From Bacteroidia bacterium (GTDB lineage Bacteria > Bacteroidota > Bacteroidia > Bacteroidales > Prolixibacteraceae), in NCBI GenBank assembly GCA_025358025.1, contig JANYKW010000088.1:19842-83841 (forward strand): a stretch of DNA of 64,000 nucleotides, in the 5' to 3' direction. Position 1 is the first letter of the stretch; each line of letters begins with the position of its first letter. Shown piece by piece: positions 53,783 to 62,825 of this stretch. Both the position numbers and the translations under genes were made by a program. The notes below the pieces were generated by a model that saw nothing but the letters and a program-made list of their open reading frames with translations, did not search any database and was not told where the DNA came from.

Positions 53783-55054
53783 TTAAAATTTATATTGCGG
53801 AATTTTCATCCATGCACCCTCTTTCGTGGCAGACTGGTGGGCCACTATGCCCGCGACCGTGAGGTTAAGTGCCATCGCGATATCCACCAGCGGCTTTCTG
53901 TCCTGCAAAAGTGACAAGATAAATTCATTCGTCAAATAGCCGTGGGAACTTCCATGTCCCCCAAGCGGCATACCAGGTGGCAAGGGTGGTCTTTTTACTT
54001 CAAATACTGATTTATCGATTCCTTCATATTTTTCATAGAACGTACCTCTTTGTCCCCGAACACGTCCGCGCTCACCCCCATCACCGGGAGTATCCCAGCT
54101 TACCGCCATGCGTGAAGTACCTCCTTCGCTGGTTTTAAATAGTGCAATCTCTGTACCAAAACGATTTTGGTACACATTATTCTCCGACTTCAAATGATCG
54201 ATGATGCTTGGCATCCCAACACACGAAACCTCAGTAAAACTACCTCCAGTCACACCTATCTGAAATGCGTTGGAATGAGTAGGGTATATCTGGGGCGGGA
54301 GTCCGACACGCCAATTTAGGTAGGAATCGATAGGCCTTTCCATATAATGAAAATATTCGCCCTCCGAGTAGATCAATTTACCAAAACCGCCGGCTTTGTA
54401 AATCTGTCTCATGGCATAGAGATTCTCCCTGAAACAGGAGGTCTCAAACATCATGTAATGCAGTCCGCTGGTTTTCACAGCCTCAAAAAGCCGCTCAGCA
54501 TCCTCCAGTGATCCAAAAACTGCAGGAACTGCAACTGCTACATGCTTTCCATGTTTCAACACCTCAAGGCAATGACGCATATGATTTGGTGCATCAGTGG
54601 CAACAAATACTGCCTCGATGCTCTTGTCTTTCACAAGTTCCTCAAGGGATGGATAGGTTTTCGAACAGTGGCACAATTTGGCCATTTCAGCACAGCGATC
54701 TGGAAACAGGTCACTCACGGCTATTACTTCCACGTTGGGATGATTCTGGAACCCAAACTGGGACCCAAATTTGCACACACCGTGACCGACAATTCCCATC
54801 CGTATCTTCCGGTCGGAAACAGGCACCCAACCCTGGTAAGGATCCAGGGCAGCCGAAGAATCATCAAATCCCTGTATCTTAGGCGTATCTGAACAACCAA
54901 ACTGGGATAATCCTGCCGCTGCAAACCCAATTGCAGAGGTGCTCAAAAACAACCGTCTGGAAAGTGACGGAATAATCGTGCTAAAGGCTGAGGGATCTCC
55001 ACCCAGCACTTTTTTGTCATCGGAATCATACCCGTTTTCAGATTCTATCATCAC
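53783..55054 (-). CDS. Gfo/Idh/MocA family protein, Tat lipoprotein, EKP replaced by AVP
   Basis: A 423-residue exported protein. The signal is twin-arginine (SRRLFLSTSAIGFAAAGLSQFGC, Arg33-Arg34) and ends in Cys54, so it is a probable Tat-exported lipoprotein. The Rossmann part starts RMGIVGHGVCKFG. The signature lysine motif EKP is replaced by AVP at 175-177 (KHVAVAVPAVFGSLEDAERLFEAV), so the catalytic lysine is missing or moved. The C-terminal domain (GGSFTEVSCVGMPS) is like the family. It is the last complete gene in the cluster, 53 bp from the next one. A substrate cannot be named, and a binding or altered-chemistry role is possible. Confidence 0.86.
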   Translation of the reverse strand: MMIESENGYDSDDKKVLGGDPSAFSTIIPSLSRRLFLSTSAIGFAAAGLSQFGCSDTPKIQGFDDSSAALDPYQGWVPVSDRKIRMGIVGHGVCKFGSQFGFQNHPNVEVIAVSDLFPDRCAEMAKLCHCSKTYPSLEELVKDKSIEAVFVATDAPNHMRHCLEVLKHGKHVAVAVPAVFGSLEDAERLFEAVKTSGLHYMMFETSCFRENLYAMRQIYKAGGFGKLIYSEGEYFHYMERPIDSYLNWRVGLPPQIYPTHSNAFQIGVTGGSFTEVSCVGMPSIIDHLKSENNVYQNRFGTEIALFKTSEGGTSRMAVSWDTPGDGGERGRVRGQRGTFYEKYEGIDKSVFEVKRPPLPPGMPLGGHGSSHGYLTNEFILSLLQDRKPLVDIAMALNLTVAGIVAHQSATKEGAWMKIPQYKF

Positions 55055-55107
55055 TGTGTATTTGAAGGATTAACATCGTAAAGCCGTGATAATTATTTCA
55101 TTAACTA

Positions 55108-56451
55108 CTACAACTTCATCTCCCACCCTTTCTCATAGGTTCTGGACCAATATTTGGAGGCCTCGTTGTCTTTCAGGATATGACCGTTGGCAGGATCAAT
55201 GTTCAAGCTTCGGCCTACCCTTTGGGAAATATTTCCCAACTGAACCAGTAGTGTACTTTTGTATCCGGATTCGACATCGGAATGAAGAGGAGCGCCATTT
55301 TTTATTCCGTCAAACATATTTTTGATGTGCAGTGCATCAACTTGTTCTGACGGATTAGAGAGATCACGCGGATCAATTTCAACCTGTTCCTTAACCTCTT
55401 TAATCACCTTGCTCTGGAGATCAAAAATTGTATAGCTGTTCCCACTAGGGATCAGGATGCTACCCTTCTCTCCGTAAAACATCACCCCGACTGAACTGCC
55501 TTCAATATTTTTACCATTGCAGCTCCGGCCTTCCCATGACATGGAGACCCCTTTATCAAAATCCAGATTAATAACCTGTGTATCGGGAGTTTCCCAATCG
55601 TCCCTGTAACGGAAGCGCCCCCCGTTGGAACTGACTCTTACGGGAAAATCAACCTGCAGACCCCATCTTAAAAGATCGATCATGTGAGTTCCGTTGTTGA
55701 GGGCTTCGCCTGTTCCCCAGTGCCAGAACCAGTGCCAGTTGTAATGAAGAATATTGTCCTTGTACTCCTTCCTGGGGGCAGGACCCTGCCAAAGATCCCA
55801 ATTGAGCCATGGTGGTACCTCAGCAATTTTTCCTGTTCCTATCGGACCGCGGTTGTTGGTATACCATCCTTTACCAAAATAGACATTTCCTATTGCACCA
55901 CGCTTCAATTCCTCTATGGCTTTGACCACATTGGGCCATGAACGGCGCTGATTGCCCATCTGGATCACTTTGTTGTACTTTCTTGCAGCTTCCACAAGGA
56001 TCTCTCCTTCCATCGGATTGTGGCAGCATGGTTTTTCTACATAAACATGCTTTCCGGCCTGCATGGCAAGTAAGGAGGCGGGTGCATGCCAATGATCCGG
56101 TGCAGCAATGACCATGGCATCAATATCTTTGCTCTCAAGTGATTTGCGAAAATCGCCAAAGCCATTGGGCACAGTTGCTTGCTTATCTTTTATTGCCTCC
56201 ATACAGGCTGTGATGGCACGCGAATCCACATCACAGATATGGGCAACTTCACAATTTTCCTGCAAAGCGAAATTTTTTGCCAATGCCTTTCCTCTCGAAT
56301 TTACCCCCATCATGGATACCACAATTTTTTCGTTTGCCCCAACAATACGTGCATAGCTTTTGGCGCTGAAACCGGGAAGTACTCCTCCTGCTGACAGAAC
56401 AGAGGTTCCCAAAACAGTTTTTCTGACAAAATCTCTTCTTGAATTTTCCAT
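55108..56451 (-). CDS. Gfo/Idh/MocA family oxidoreductase, Tat-exported
   Basis: A 447-residue protein with a Tat signal (SRRDFVRKTVLGTSVLSAGGVLPG, RR at 5-6), a Rossmann domain (IVVSMMGVNSRGKALAKN) and the complete motif EKP at 139-141 (KHVYVEKPCCHNP). The second half (WHWFWHWGTGEALNNGTHMIDLLRWGL) has the conserved G-T-G and N-N-G-x-H. It is likely a periplasmic NAD(P)-dependent or cofactor-retaining sugar or polyol dehydrogenase or glycosidase-like protein of the GH109 type. It is spaced 42 bp from its upstream neighbour and 53 bp from the downstream one. Confidence 0.92.
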   Translation of the reverse strand: MENSRRDFVRKTVLGTSVLSAGGVLPGFSAKSYARIVGANEKIVVSMMGVNSRGKALAKNFALQENCEVAHICDVDSRAITACMEAIKDKQATVPNGFGDFRKSLESKDIDAMVIAAPDHWHAPASLLAMQAGKHVYVEKPCCHNPMEGEILVEAARKYNKVIQMGNQRRSWPNVVKAIEELKRGAIGNVYFGKGWYTNNRGPIGTGKIAEVPPWLNWDLWQGPAPRKEYKDNILHYNWHWFWHWGTGEALNNGTHMIDLLRWGLQVDFPVRVSSNGGRFRYRDDWETPDTQVINLDFDKGVSMSWEGRSCNGKNIEGSSVGVMFYGEKGSILIPSGNSYTIFDLQSKVIKEVKEQVEIDPRDLSNPSEQVDALHIKNMFDGIKNGAPLHSDVESGYKSTLLVQLGNISQRVGRSLNIDPANGHILKDNEASKYWSRTYEKGWEMKL

Positions 56452-56493
56452 AAGAACTAATTTATTAGATCGTAAAAAGTGGTTTTCAATATT

Positions 56494-57537
56494 TTACCTT
56501 TCTGGGAGTCCGGATACTTTCCCGAGAGCCATCTTCCATACGGCATCCAGTTCTACTGATGCGCCGTTGTTTGCCTTGCTGAGATCTGCACCTTCCATAA
56601 AGGCGAGTATTTCAAGCGTCTCTTCCGGTTTTACAGGAGAAATACCGGTTTCAAAGAAATGAATAATCTGCTCCAGAAGTGGATTATAACCAGCATAACT
56701 ACCCAGTATTTTTATGCCTTTATCGCCAAAAACTGTACCTCCATAATCAGCCTTCCCTTTTCTGATTCCACGGAAGGTGCCAATTTTTCCATCGCTCCAT
56801 GTTCCCACAACCAGGTCGGTATTCTCATCCCCAACCCTGACAACACGCTTACACCCTGTTCCCATCGCCGCAAAAAGGGTTTCAACACCATGAATTCCAT
56901 ACCAGAAAAGATCGGGGTGTGTTTTCTCCAGCTTGGCCGGACTGTAGGTTTCAGCACCTGAGATATTTCCAATTGACCCAGCAAGAACGTCATCCATACC
57001 AGTAATATATCTGAGCGAAGAACTAGAGAATATGGGGACTCCAGATTTTTTTGCTGCTTCGTAGAGGACAATTGCATCAGCCAGCGAAGCTGTTACAGGT
57101 TTGTCGATAAACATTCGTTTACCGGATTTTATAACCTGCAAGGCTTGCTCCAGGTGCAGCCTGCCATCATTGGTTTCGAGCATGATAACATCCACTTTTA
57201 GGAGCAGCTCACTGATAGAGTTTACTATTTCAACCCCATACTTTTTGACCTCCTCCGTGTAACCAGGGATTCTTTCACTGCTGCTGAGAATTTCGCGGCT
57301 TCCATAGGGAAAAGCGGCCACAATTTTGTAGCCGGAATACGCATCTTTGACTTCCGGGCTATTCAATGCCTTTGTAAATGCGACACTGTGAGAGGTATCC
57401 AACCCGATGATGCCGATTTTTTTGCCAATATTAACAGCTGAATGACCGAAAACCTTGAGCACTCCCCCGGAAATGCCAACCCCTGCGCCCGTTAAAACTG
57501 TTCTTTCAATAAAATTCCTGCGGTTAGTCGATTCCAT
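56494..57537 (-). CDS. Gfo/Idh/MocA family oxidoreductase, Tat-exported, short form
   Basis: A 347-residue protein with RR at 6-7 in TNRRNFIERTVLTGAGVGISGG, a Rossmann domain with the variant KIGIIGLDTSHSVAFTKAL, and DKP at 145-147 (RMFIDKPVTA) in place of EKP, keeping the lysine. The C-terminal half is shorter than in the two neighbours. The N-terminal D-T-S-H form is also seen in a subgroup of the family. It is 16 bp downstream of the metallophosphoesterase gene and therefore cotranscribed. Confidence 0.9.
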   Translation of the reverse strand: MESTNRRNFIERTVLTGAGVGISGGVLKVFGHSAVNIGKKIGIIGLDTSHSVAFTKALNSPEVKDAYSGYKIVAAFPYGSREILSSSERIPGYTEEVKKYGVEIVNSISELLLKVDVIMLETNDGRLHLEQALQVIKSGKRMFIDKPVTASLADAIVLYEAAKKSGVPIFSSSSLRYITGMDDVLAGSIGNISGAETYSPAKLEKTHPDLFWYGIHGVETLFAAMGTGCKRVVRVGDENTDLVVGTWSDGKIGTFRGIRKGKADYGGTVFGDKGIKILGSYAGYNPLLEQIIHFFETGISPVKPEETLEILAFMEGADLSKANNGASVELDAVWKMALGKVSGLPER

Positions 57538-57553
57538 AAATTTTTATTGTTAA

Positions 57554-59452
57554 TTAATGAAAGAAATTTTTAAACTCCGTGGATTCCCAACCCTCATTAC
57601 CGGCTTTCTTTGAATCAAATCTGAGTCTGGCATCGCCCTTCCCGTTTATGTATTCAATTCTAACAGTATGAAAACCTTTCTTCAATCCGATAGCACCCTG
57701 ACTCCCTTTATTGGTCAGATTCCGGTCATAAACAACCAGTTGATTATCAATATATAAATTGCATTTATAGTCTGCTCTGATGCGGAAAAGGTAGAACTGA
57801 TCCTCAGGAACTGAAAGGTAACCGGTGAAAACCAATCCCCAATAGTCATGGCGTTTTGAAAGTCCGGTAACCATAAAATCTTTGGCAATACTTTTGGATT
57901 TGGCTTCCATTTTAGTGAAATCGGGTATTTCCGTCCATTCACCTTCAAAATAACTATATTCCAGACCCGCATTGGGAGTTGCTACCTCTGAAGCTTTTAG
58001 GAAAGATGTCTTTTCAATAGTGCGGCTTTCAGAAGCTGTAATTTCATTCCTGCCGTTTTTCAAATAAAAAGAAAGCTTTCCTGTCTGGCTGATCTCAATT
58101 GGTTTCAGATATTTCACATCGGATGAATTATTCAGTGAATACCAGGTAGTAAGATTGGTATATGGATGATTGAACGGGATGGTCGTCTTATCCAAAAATA
58201 AATTAATCTCCTTGTCAATAAATGCAGGTTGTGTCGGCTTTACCTCAACCTGTGATCTTCCCGTTAAGGCAAACTCCTTATAATCGGGATTATCATATTT
58301 AAACTGCCAGTCAATAAGCAATGGGTCAATGGCACCATAATCCAACGGTTTTGCAGAAACAAGCTGGATTTCAACAAATTGCCGACTTTCAGGCTCTGCT
58401 TCCAATAAAATAACCGGGGTTTTAATTTCAATCTGGTGATGATGGAAGAAATTAACTGCGATTTTTAGTTTGGATTTGGTCGGATTATGGACTGAAATAT
58501 AGAGTGTTCCATTAGTAAATTTTTCACCTTTATTGCAGAGCAGCACATTTTTGAATGCACCATTTTCAATCAATGGTTTGGCCAGTGCTTCTGTTTTATC
58601 GTTGCTTATATCATGCGGAAGAATACCATCCAGCCGAAGGTTGGCCATCACAGGGCCGTTGTCTGACATGGTAATCCACGAAATATGGTCGAACTCGCCA
58701 AAGTAATTACCACGCAAAGAACTTCCCGCTCCGCTTGTTGCAAGGATATAGTAATTTGAACCGTTCTTTTCCGCCTGGTGGTAGTGATGTTCATGACCGG
58801 CAATCACAGTGTATTTACGACCTTTCAAAGCAGATTCAATTTCTTCAAATCTACCGTCAGTTTTATAAGTCCATATGGGATGGTGCATCAGGACAAAAGT
58901 CCACCGCACCTTTTCGTTGTCCTTCAAAGTTTTCAGCGCAAAATCTGTTTGTTTTCGCGTAAGATTGAAATCATCATCATCGTTGCTGTCAAGAATTACG
59001 AAAAGGACATTCTTATAATTAAAACTGTAATACCTGCTTCCGTACATTTTTTCCCACTCCTTTTCCATCACTTTGTTGGTAATGTCGTGATTCCCCGGAA
59101 GATAAAAAAAAGGCATTTTTAATCCGGAAATTGTATGGTTTACCTCCGCCCATTGCTTCGCAATTTGAGCGGTATCGGTGGTGTATCCGGCTATAAGGTC
59201 TCCGACACTTAACACAAATTCAGGCTGCATCAGATTAAGCTTCCTTACTGCATCTTCAAAAACACCCGGACGACATCCTCCGTTCCGATCGGAAACAATG
59301 GCAAATTGAAAATTTTCGGGATCGTTGTTAAAGGTAAGATTGGTCCATGGTTTCTTTACCGTTGTCACATCCGACTTGAATGGCTTACGATGACCGCAGC
59401 CGGATAACAGCAATGCGGCAACAATTACAAGAAAAATAAGCTTGTTTCTCAT
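57554..59452 (-). CDS. Metallophosphoesterase lipoprotein with C-terminal PA14 domain
   Basis: A 632-residue lipoprotein: signal and lipobox LLLSGC (Cys19), a calcineurin-like phosphoesterase domain (about 45-270) with SDRNGGCRPG (first motif, GDxH replaced by SDRNG), GDLIAG, GNHD and GHEHHYH, then a beta-sandwich linker and a PA14 domain (about 520-625, LEYSYFEGEWTEIPDF ... YLFRIRADYKCNLYIDNQLVV ... GFHTVRIEYINGKGDARLRF), a carbohydrate-binding fold. The loss of the first His ligand could alter metal binding. It acts in the periplasm or outer membrane, perhaps on phosphorylated sugars. It heads the group of four genes to its left. Confidence 0.9.
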   Translation of the reverse strand: MRNKLIFLVIVAALLLSGCGHRKPFKSDVTTVKKPWTNLTFNNDPENFQFAIVSDRNGGCRPGVFEDAVRKLNLMQPEFVLSVGDLIAGYTTDTAQIAKQWAEVNHTISGLKMPFFYLPGNHDITNKVMEKEWEKMYGSRYYSFNYKNVLFVILDSNDDDDFNLTRKQTDFALKTLKDNEKVRWTFVLMHHPIWTYKTDGRFEEIESALKGRKYTVIAGHEHHYHQAEKNGSNYYILATSGAGSSLRGNYFGEFDHISWITMSDNGPVMANLRLDGILPHDISNDKTEALAKPLIENGAFKNVLLCNKGEKFTNGTLYISVHNPTKSKLKIAVNFFHHHQIEIKTPVILLEAEPESRQFVEIQLVSAKPLDYGAIDPLLIDWQFKYDNPDYKEFALTGRSQVEVKPTQPAFIDKEINLFLDKTTIPFNHPYTNLTTWYSLNNSSDVKYLKPIEISQTGKLSFYLKNGRNEITASESRTIEKTSFLKASEVATPNAGLEYSYFEGEWTEIPDFTKMEAKSKSIAKDFMVTGLSKRHDYWGLVFTGYLSVPEDQFYLFRIRADYKCNLYIDNQLVVYDRNLTNKGSQGAIGLKKGFHTVRIEYINGKGDARLRFDSKKAGNEGWESTEFKNFFH

Positions 59453-59566
59453 TGTGAAGTAGATAATTAAATAGCAGAATTAGTATTTCTGGTATAAAAT
59501 ATATTGAAAAGTTCAATGACTTTAAAATGAAAATATAATCAAATTTACGGTTACCGGGTTTTCAAT

Positions 59567-60466
59567 TCAGCAATTTTCATCCATACAATCATGGTTCATA
59601 GTCTCAATTTCGAGGGTGCAATGATCAATCTTTAATATTTTCAGCTTCAGTTTCACCGCATTTTTAATGAGTCTAAGCTGTTCTGCAGCAATATTTTCAG
59701 AAACTACCAAATGCCCGGTCATCGCATTTTCTTTGGTGCTGATTGCCCAAATGTGAACATGATGCATGCTTTCGACTCCTTCAATTGTCTGAACTTTTCT
59801 GATAATTTTTTCAAGATCAATCTCTTCCGGCACGCCATCCATCGAAAGATGAATACTGCTCTTTAGTAAATTCCACGTGCTCCATAGAATCACGCAAGAT
59901 ATCAGGATGCTTAAAAGAGGATCTATCCAATACTCATTTGTAAAGTAAATAAGAATCCCTCCAACAACCAATCCCAAAGAAATCATTGCATCTGAGAACA
60001 AATGAAGAAAAGCACTCCTGATGTTGATGTCTTTATCCTTCTCCCTGAAAAAAAGAAATGCTGAAATTCCATTGATAAAAATTCCAATGAACGCAATGAC
60101 GGCAACAACCATTCCCTGTAAAGGCTCTGGGTTCTGGAATCTAAGAATTGCCTCCAGACCGATTGCTCCAACAGAAATAAGTAATACAATGGTATTGAAC
60201 AATGAAATCAGGATGGAGGATTTTTTATATCCGTAAGTGAGTTTTTTTGTCGCTTTCGATTTCGTTAAGGTAAATGCCAGCAACGAAAGTGCCAATCCAC
60301 TAACATCCAGAAAATTATGTCCGGCATCTGAAAGCAAAGACAAAGAGTTGATTCTGAGTCCGGCGATGATTTGAACTACTACATAGGCTAAATTCAAAAC
60401 AATTCCTGCTACAAAAGCCCTGTTGGTATAGACTGAATTGACAGGAAGGTGTTGTCTGTTTTCCAT
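59567..60466 (-). CDS. Cation diffusion facilitator (CzcD-like metal exporter)
   Basis: A 299-residue CDF transporter exporting Zn/Co/Cd-type divalent metals against protons. It has six membrane helices and the two metal site motifs LLSDAGHNFLD (helix 2) and LHLFSDAMIS (helix 5). The cytosolic C-terminal domain (VQTIEGVESMHHVHIWAIS) is present and ends with the His/Cys-containing tail MNHDCMDENC, a possible metal-binding extension. GTG 60484 extends the frame, but ATG 60466 is preferred. It looks unrelated to the surrounding sugar genes; the gaps are 114 bp and 152 bp, so it is likely its own unit. Confidence 0.93.
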   Translation of the reverse strand: MENRQHLPVNSVYTNRAFVAGIVLNLAYVVVQIIAGLRINSLSLLSDAGHNFLDVSGLALSLLAFTLTKSKATKKLTYGYKKSSILISLFNTIVLLISVGAIGLEAILRFQNPEPLQGMVVAVIAFIGIFINGISAFLFFREKDKDINIRSAFLHLFSDAMISLGLVVGGILIYFTNEYWIDPLLSILISCVILWSTWNLLKSSIHLSMDGVPEEIDLEKIIRKVQTIEGVESMHHVHIWAISTKENAMTGHLVVSENIAAEQLRLIKNAVKLKLKILKIDHCTLEIETMNHDCMDENC

Positions 60467-60564
60467 TTTGAATTTTGTTGACACTCAAACTTGGGGATAA
60501 TTTTGTCCTAAAGATATCTAAAGAGTTTAGAATCTGTATACCAGGATTCCTGCTTCCATTACCT

Positions 60565-60608
60565 CTTCAAAAAAGAAAAGGGGAGAATTACCCCCCCCCG
60601 CTCTTTTC
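60565..60608 (-). terminator. Terminator after the Gfo/Idh/MocA gene at 60619, containing a C9 tract
   Basis: On the minus strand the G-rich run (complement of C at 60591-60599) pairs with CCCC (complement of GGGG at 60580-60583), followed by TTTTCTTTTTT. The stem can slip because the G run is longer than the C run. Confidence 0.55.
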
Positions 60609-60618
60609 AATTCAAATA

Positions 60619-62052
60619 TCAAACCGGCATATCAGGCAGGGTAAACCCGTTGTGATAGGTATGTTTGATCAGTTCGGCAGCAAATTCCTTTGCCCCGACA
60701 GAATCATTTCTGCTTATTCTGAGTTTATCCGTATCAGCAATATTGGTGAAATTCATATTGGGGCCGTCCCATTTCAGCACTTTGTTTAACCCCTGTAAGC
60801 GCACTGCCAGAACACCCATTACCACCATTTCATTAAAAGGACCGGAAACACTGAAATCCGATGCACTAAGTACACGACTTTCAGGACTCTCCTTGCATGC
60901 CCTGATCCAGTCCTGCTCGTGCGAAACCTCAATACGACGCAGTGTCTTGGGCACATTGGGGACTCTGCCCGAAAGGAGGATCGGATCAGTACCATATTCG
61001 CCACAGACAAGTGAGTCCTTAGTCCCGCGAAAAATGACGCCAGAATTCTGAACTCTTGCAACGGGCCAGTTTTCAGGGTATTTAGGCTTGAGTCCACCAT
61101 CAAACCAGGTAACCTGAACTTCAGGAAACTTGATTTTTATACCCTTTTGCTTTTCACGTTTGGGGTAGGTGAGATGTACCAGTTCAGCAGTCGGGGCACA
61201 ATCAGGCATCAACTGGGTAGAGCTGCCGATTACCTTAATTGGATACTGGAGTTTCATTGCTGTAAATATGGGGTGCATCACGTGACAGGCCATGTCGCCA
61301 AGGGCACCTGTTCCATAATCCCACCAGCCACGCCATACCCATGGATGAAAGGCCGGATTGTATGCACGGTTTTTAGCCGGGCCAATAAAAAGATCCCATT
61401 TCAGGGTATCGGGTACAGGAACAACTTCCGTTGGAGCGACCAATCCCTGAGGCCAAATCGGACGGTTGGTATATGCTTCAATGTTAGTCACTTCACCGAT
61501 TTCTCCGTTCCAGATCCATTCACAGGCCAGTCTCACTCCTTCGGCAGATGATCCCTGGTTTCCCATCTGGGTGGCTACCTTGTATTTAGCTGCCAGTTTG
61601 GTTAGGAGCCTGGACTCGTATACACTGTGGGTCAAAGGTTTCTGTGTATAGGCATGTTTCCCCATCGTGATTGCATGGGCTGTCGGACCGGCATGGTTGT
61701 GATCTGAAGTTGCAACCATAACGGCATCAATGGATTTGCCCATCTCGTCAAACATTTTGCGCCAATCATAATATTTGGCAGCTTTAGGGTAAGTATCAAA
61801 AACCTTGGGAACGTTGTTTCTGCTAACTCCCCAATCAACATCGCATAATGCGACAATATTTTCGGTTGCCATCCGCTCAAGATTGCCTTTACCCATTCCT
61901 CCGATACCAATGCCGGCAATGTTCAGTTTGTCACTGGGAGCCTTGTGTCCCAAGCCGGCGATTGTGTTTGAAGGAACGATAAATAGTCCTGCGGCAACTG
62001 AGGAGGTTGTTCCAATGAAACCACGGCGTGTTACTTTACTGTTTTCTTCCAT
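60619..62052 (-). CDS. Gfo/Idh/MocA family oxidoreductase, Tat-exported, long form
   Basis: A 477-residue protein with RR at 9-10 (KVTRRGFIGTTSSVAAGLF), a Rossmann domain NIAGIGIGGMGKGNLER, and the family lysine in QKP at 137-139 (KHAYTQKPLTHS). The substrate domain includes WVWRGWWDYGTGALGDMACHVMHP, the classic G-x-x-D-x-x-x-H stretch of the exported long subgroup. Probably it acts in the periplasm on a sugar derivative. It is monocistronic, or leads the cluster with a terminator behind it. Confidence 0.93.
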   Translation of the reverse strand: MEENSKVTRRGFIGTTSSVAAGLFIVPSNTIAGLGHKAPSDKLNIAGIGIGGMGKGNLERMATENIVALCDVDWGVSRNNVPKVFDTYPKAAKYYDWRKMFDEMGKSIDAVMVATSDHNHAGPTAHAITMGKHAYTQKPLTHSVYESRLLTKLAAKYKVATQMGNQGSSAEGVRLACEWIWNGEIGEVTNIEAYTNRPIWPQGLVAPTEVVPVPDTLKWDLFIGPAKNRAYNPAFHPWVWRGWWDYGTGALGDMACHVMHPIFTAMKLQYPIKVIGSSTQLMPDCAPTAELVHLTYPKREKQKGIKIKFPEVQVTWFDGGLKPKYPENWPVARVQNSGVIFRGTKDSLVCGEYGTDPILLSGRVPNVPKTLRRIEVSHEQDWIRACKESPESRVLSASDFSVSGPFNEMVVMGVLAVRLQGLNKVLKWDGPNMNFTNIADTDKLRISRNDSVGAKEFAAELIKHTYHNGFTLPDMPV

Positions 62053-62380
62053 GCTTTTAGATTTAAATATTTGAATGATTGAGTTTTAGACGGATTTCGA
62101 GAACAGTAATCCGCTATTTAATTCAAATTTCGGAATAATATTTGGACTTTCTCCACGAAAGGCAATATATTTATGCAAAAGCAGTTTAAAAAATTTAAAC
62201 GAAATGAGTATCATAACCTAAATTAAATCAAGGACACTTTCGATTACCATCAAATTGGGGGTTCGATCTTGTTTGTAAGGAAAGGTAATTTCATTCTCTC
62301 CCCTTAGGTTTCTGATCAATAGTTTTCTTAAAAAGTAGTAAATCTAATAGAGTCAAACGGAAGCAATTATAGGCGCCTGT
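62053..62380. other. Intergenic gap, nothing recognised
   Basis: 328 bp between the divergent Gfo/Idh/MocA gene and the first operator of the toxin-antitoxin pair. AT-rich, with no ORF, RNA or repeat seen. It must contain the promoter of the minus-strand gene. Confidence 0.4.
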
Positions 62381-62394
62381 CAACTTTAAAGTAA
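62381..62394. promoter_or_regulatory. Operator-like half palindrome upstream of the toxin-antitoxin operon
   Basis: CAACTTTAAAGTAA, an imperfect copy of the palindrome at 62423, 42 bp (four helical turns) away. Confidence 0.6.
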
Positions 62395-62422
62395 ATTAAT
62401 ACTAAATATGTTAGATAACATG

Positions 62423-62436
62423 CAACTTTAAAGTTG
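62423..62436. promoter_or_regulatory. Palindromic operator of the toxin-antitoxin operon
   Basis: CAACTTTAAAGTTG is a perfect 14-bp palindrome that overlaps the -33 TTG (62434-62436) of the operon promoter. Confidence 0.75.
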
Positions 62437-62462
62437 TATTTACAAATATTCATCTAATTTTG
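62434..62462 (+). promoter_or_regulatory. Promoter of the toxin-antitoxin operon
   Basis: -33 TTG at 62434 and -7 TAATTTTG at 62455-62462, 21 bp apart. The toxin ATG follows only 6 bp after the -7 element, so the transcript would be leaderless or nearly so. Confidence 0.65.
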
Positions 62463-62468
62463 TCACCG

Positions 62469-62825
62469 ATGACAACCAAACATGAGGTTGAACATTTCTT
62501 AAGCGATTTTAAAACCAAAATGAAATTTTTCCAGATCATCTTTTGGGACGATCGCGGGAAGAATGCGCAGGCTCTTTTGGATTTGGAGATAAGTCCGGGG
62601 AAAAGGAAAGAGATTATTGATAAGTTAACCTTGGAGGACTATTATCAGGGTCCTTTGGAAGAACAGATAAGTGGCATGGCGCCTTTGTGGGTATTTGGCA
62701 AGAACGCAAAAGAAACTGAAGTGTACATTAAAATCAGTATGGGGAGAGAAAATTCACCAACCATTTGTATCTCATTTCATAAGGCCGAATACAAAATGAA
62801 CTACCCATTCAAATTAGAAAGATGA
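62469..62825 (+). CDS. MqsR-like type II toxin (putative mRNA interferase)
   Basis: A 118-residue small basic-acidic protein. The central DLEISPGKRKEIIDKLTLEDYYQGP, LWVFGKNAKETEVYIKI and the terminal TICISFHKAEYKMNYPFK are the pattern of MqsR/RelE-fold toxins that pair with MqsA-like antitoxins in Bacteroidota. Catalytic candidates are the Lys/Tyr in VYIKI and SFHKAEY, but assignment is by pattern only. The start is ATG 62469 rather than TTG 62460. The stop overlaps the ATG of the antitoxin by 4 bp. It is expected to cleave mRNA, but this is family inference. Confidence 0.78.
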   Translation: MTTKHEVEHFLSDFKTKMKFFQIIFWDDRGKNAQALLDLEISPGKRKEIIDKLTLEDYYQGPLEEQISGMAPLWVFGKNAKETEVYIKISMGRENSPTICISFHKAEYKMNYPFKLER

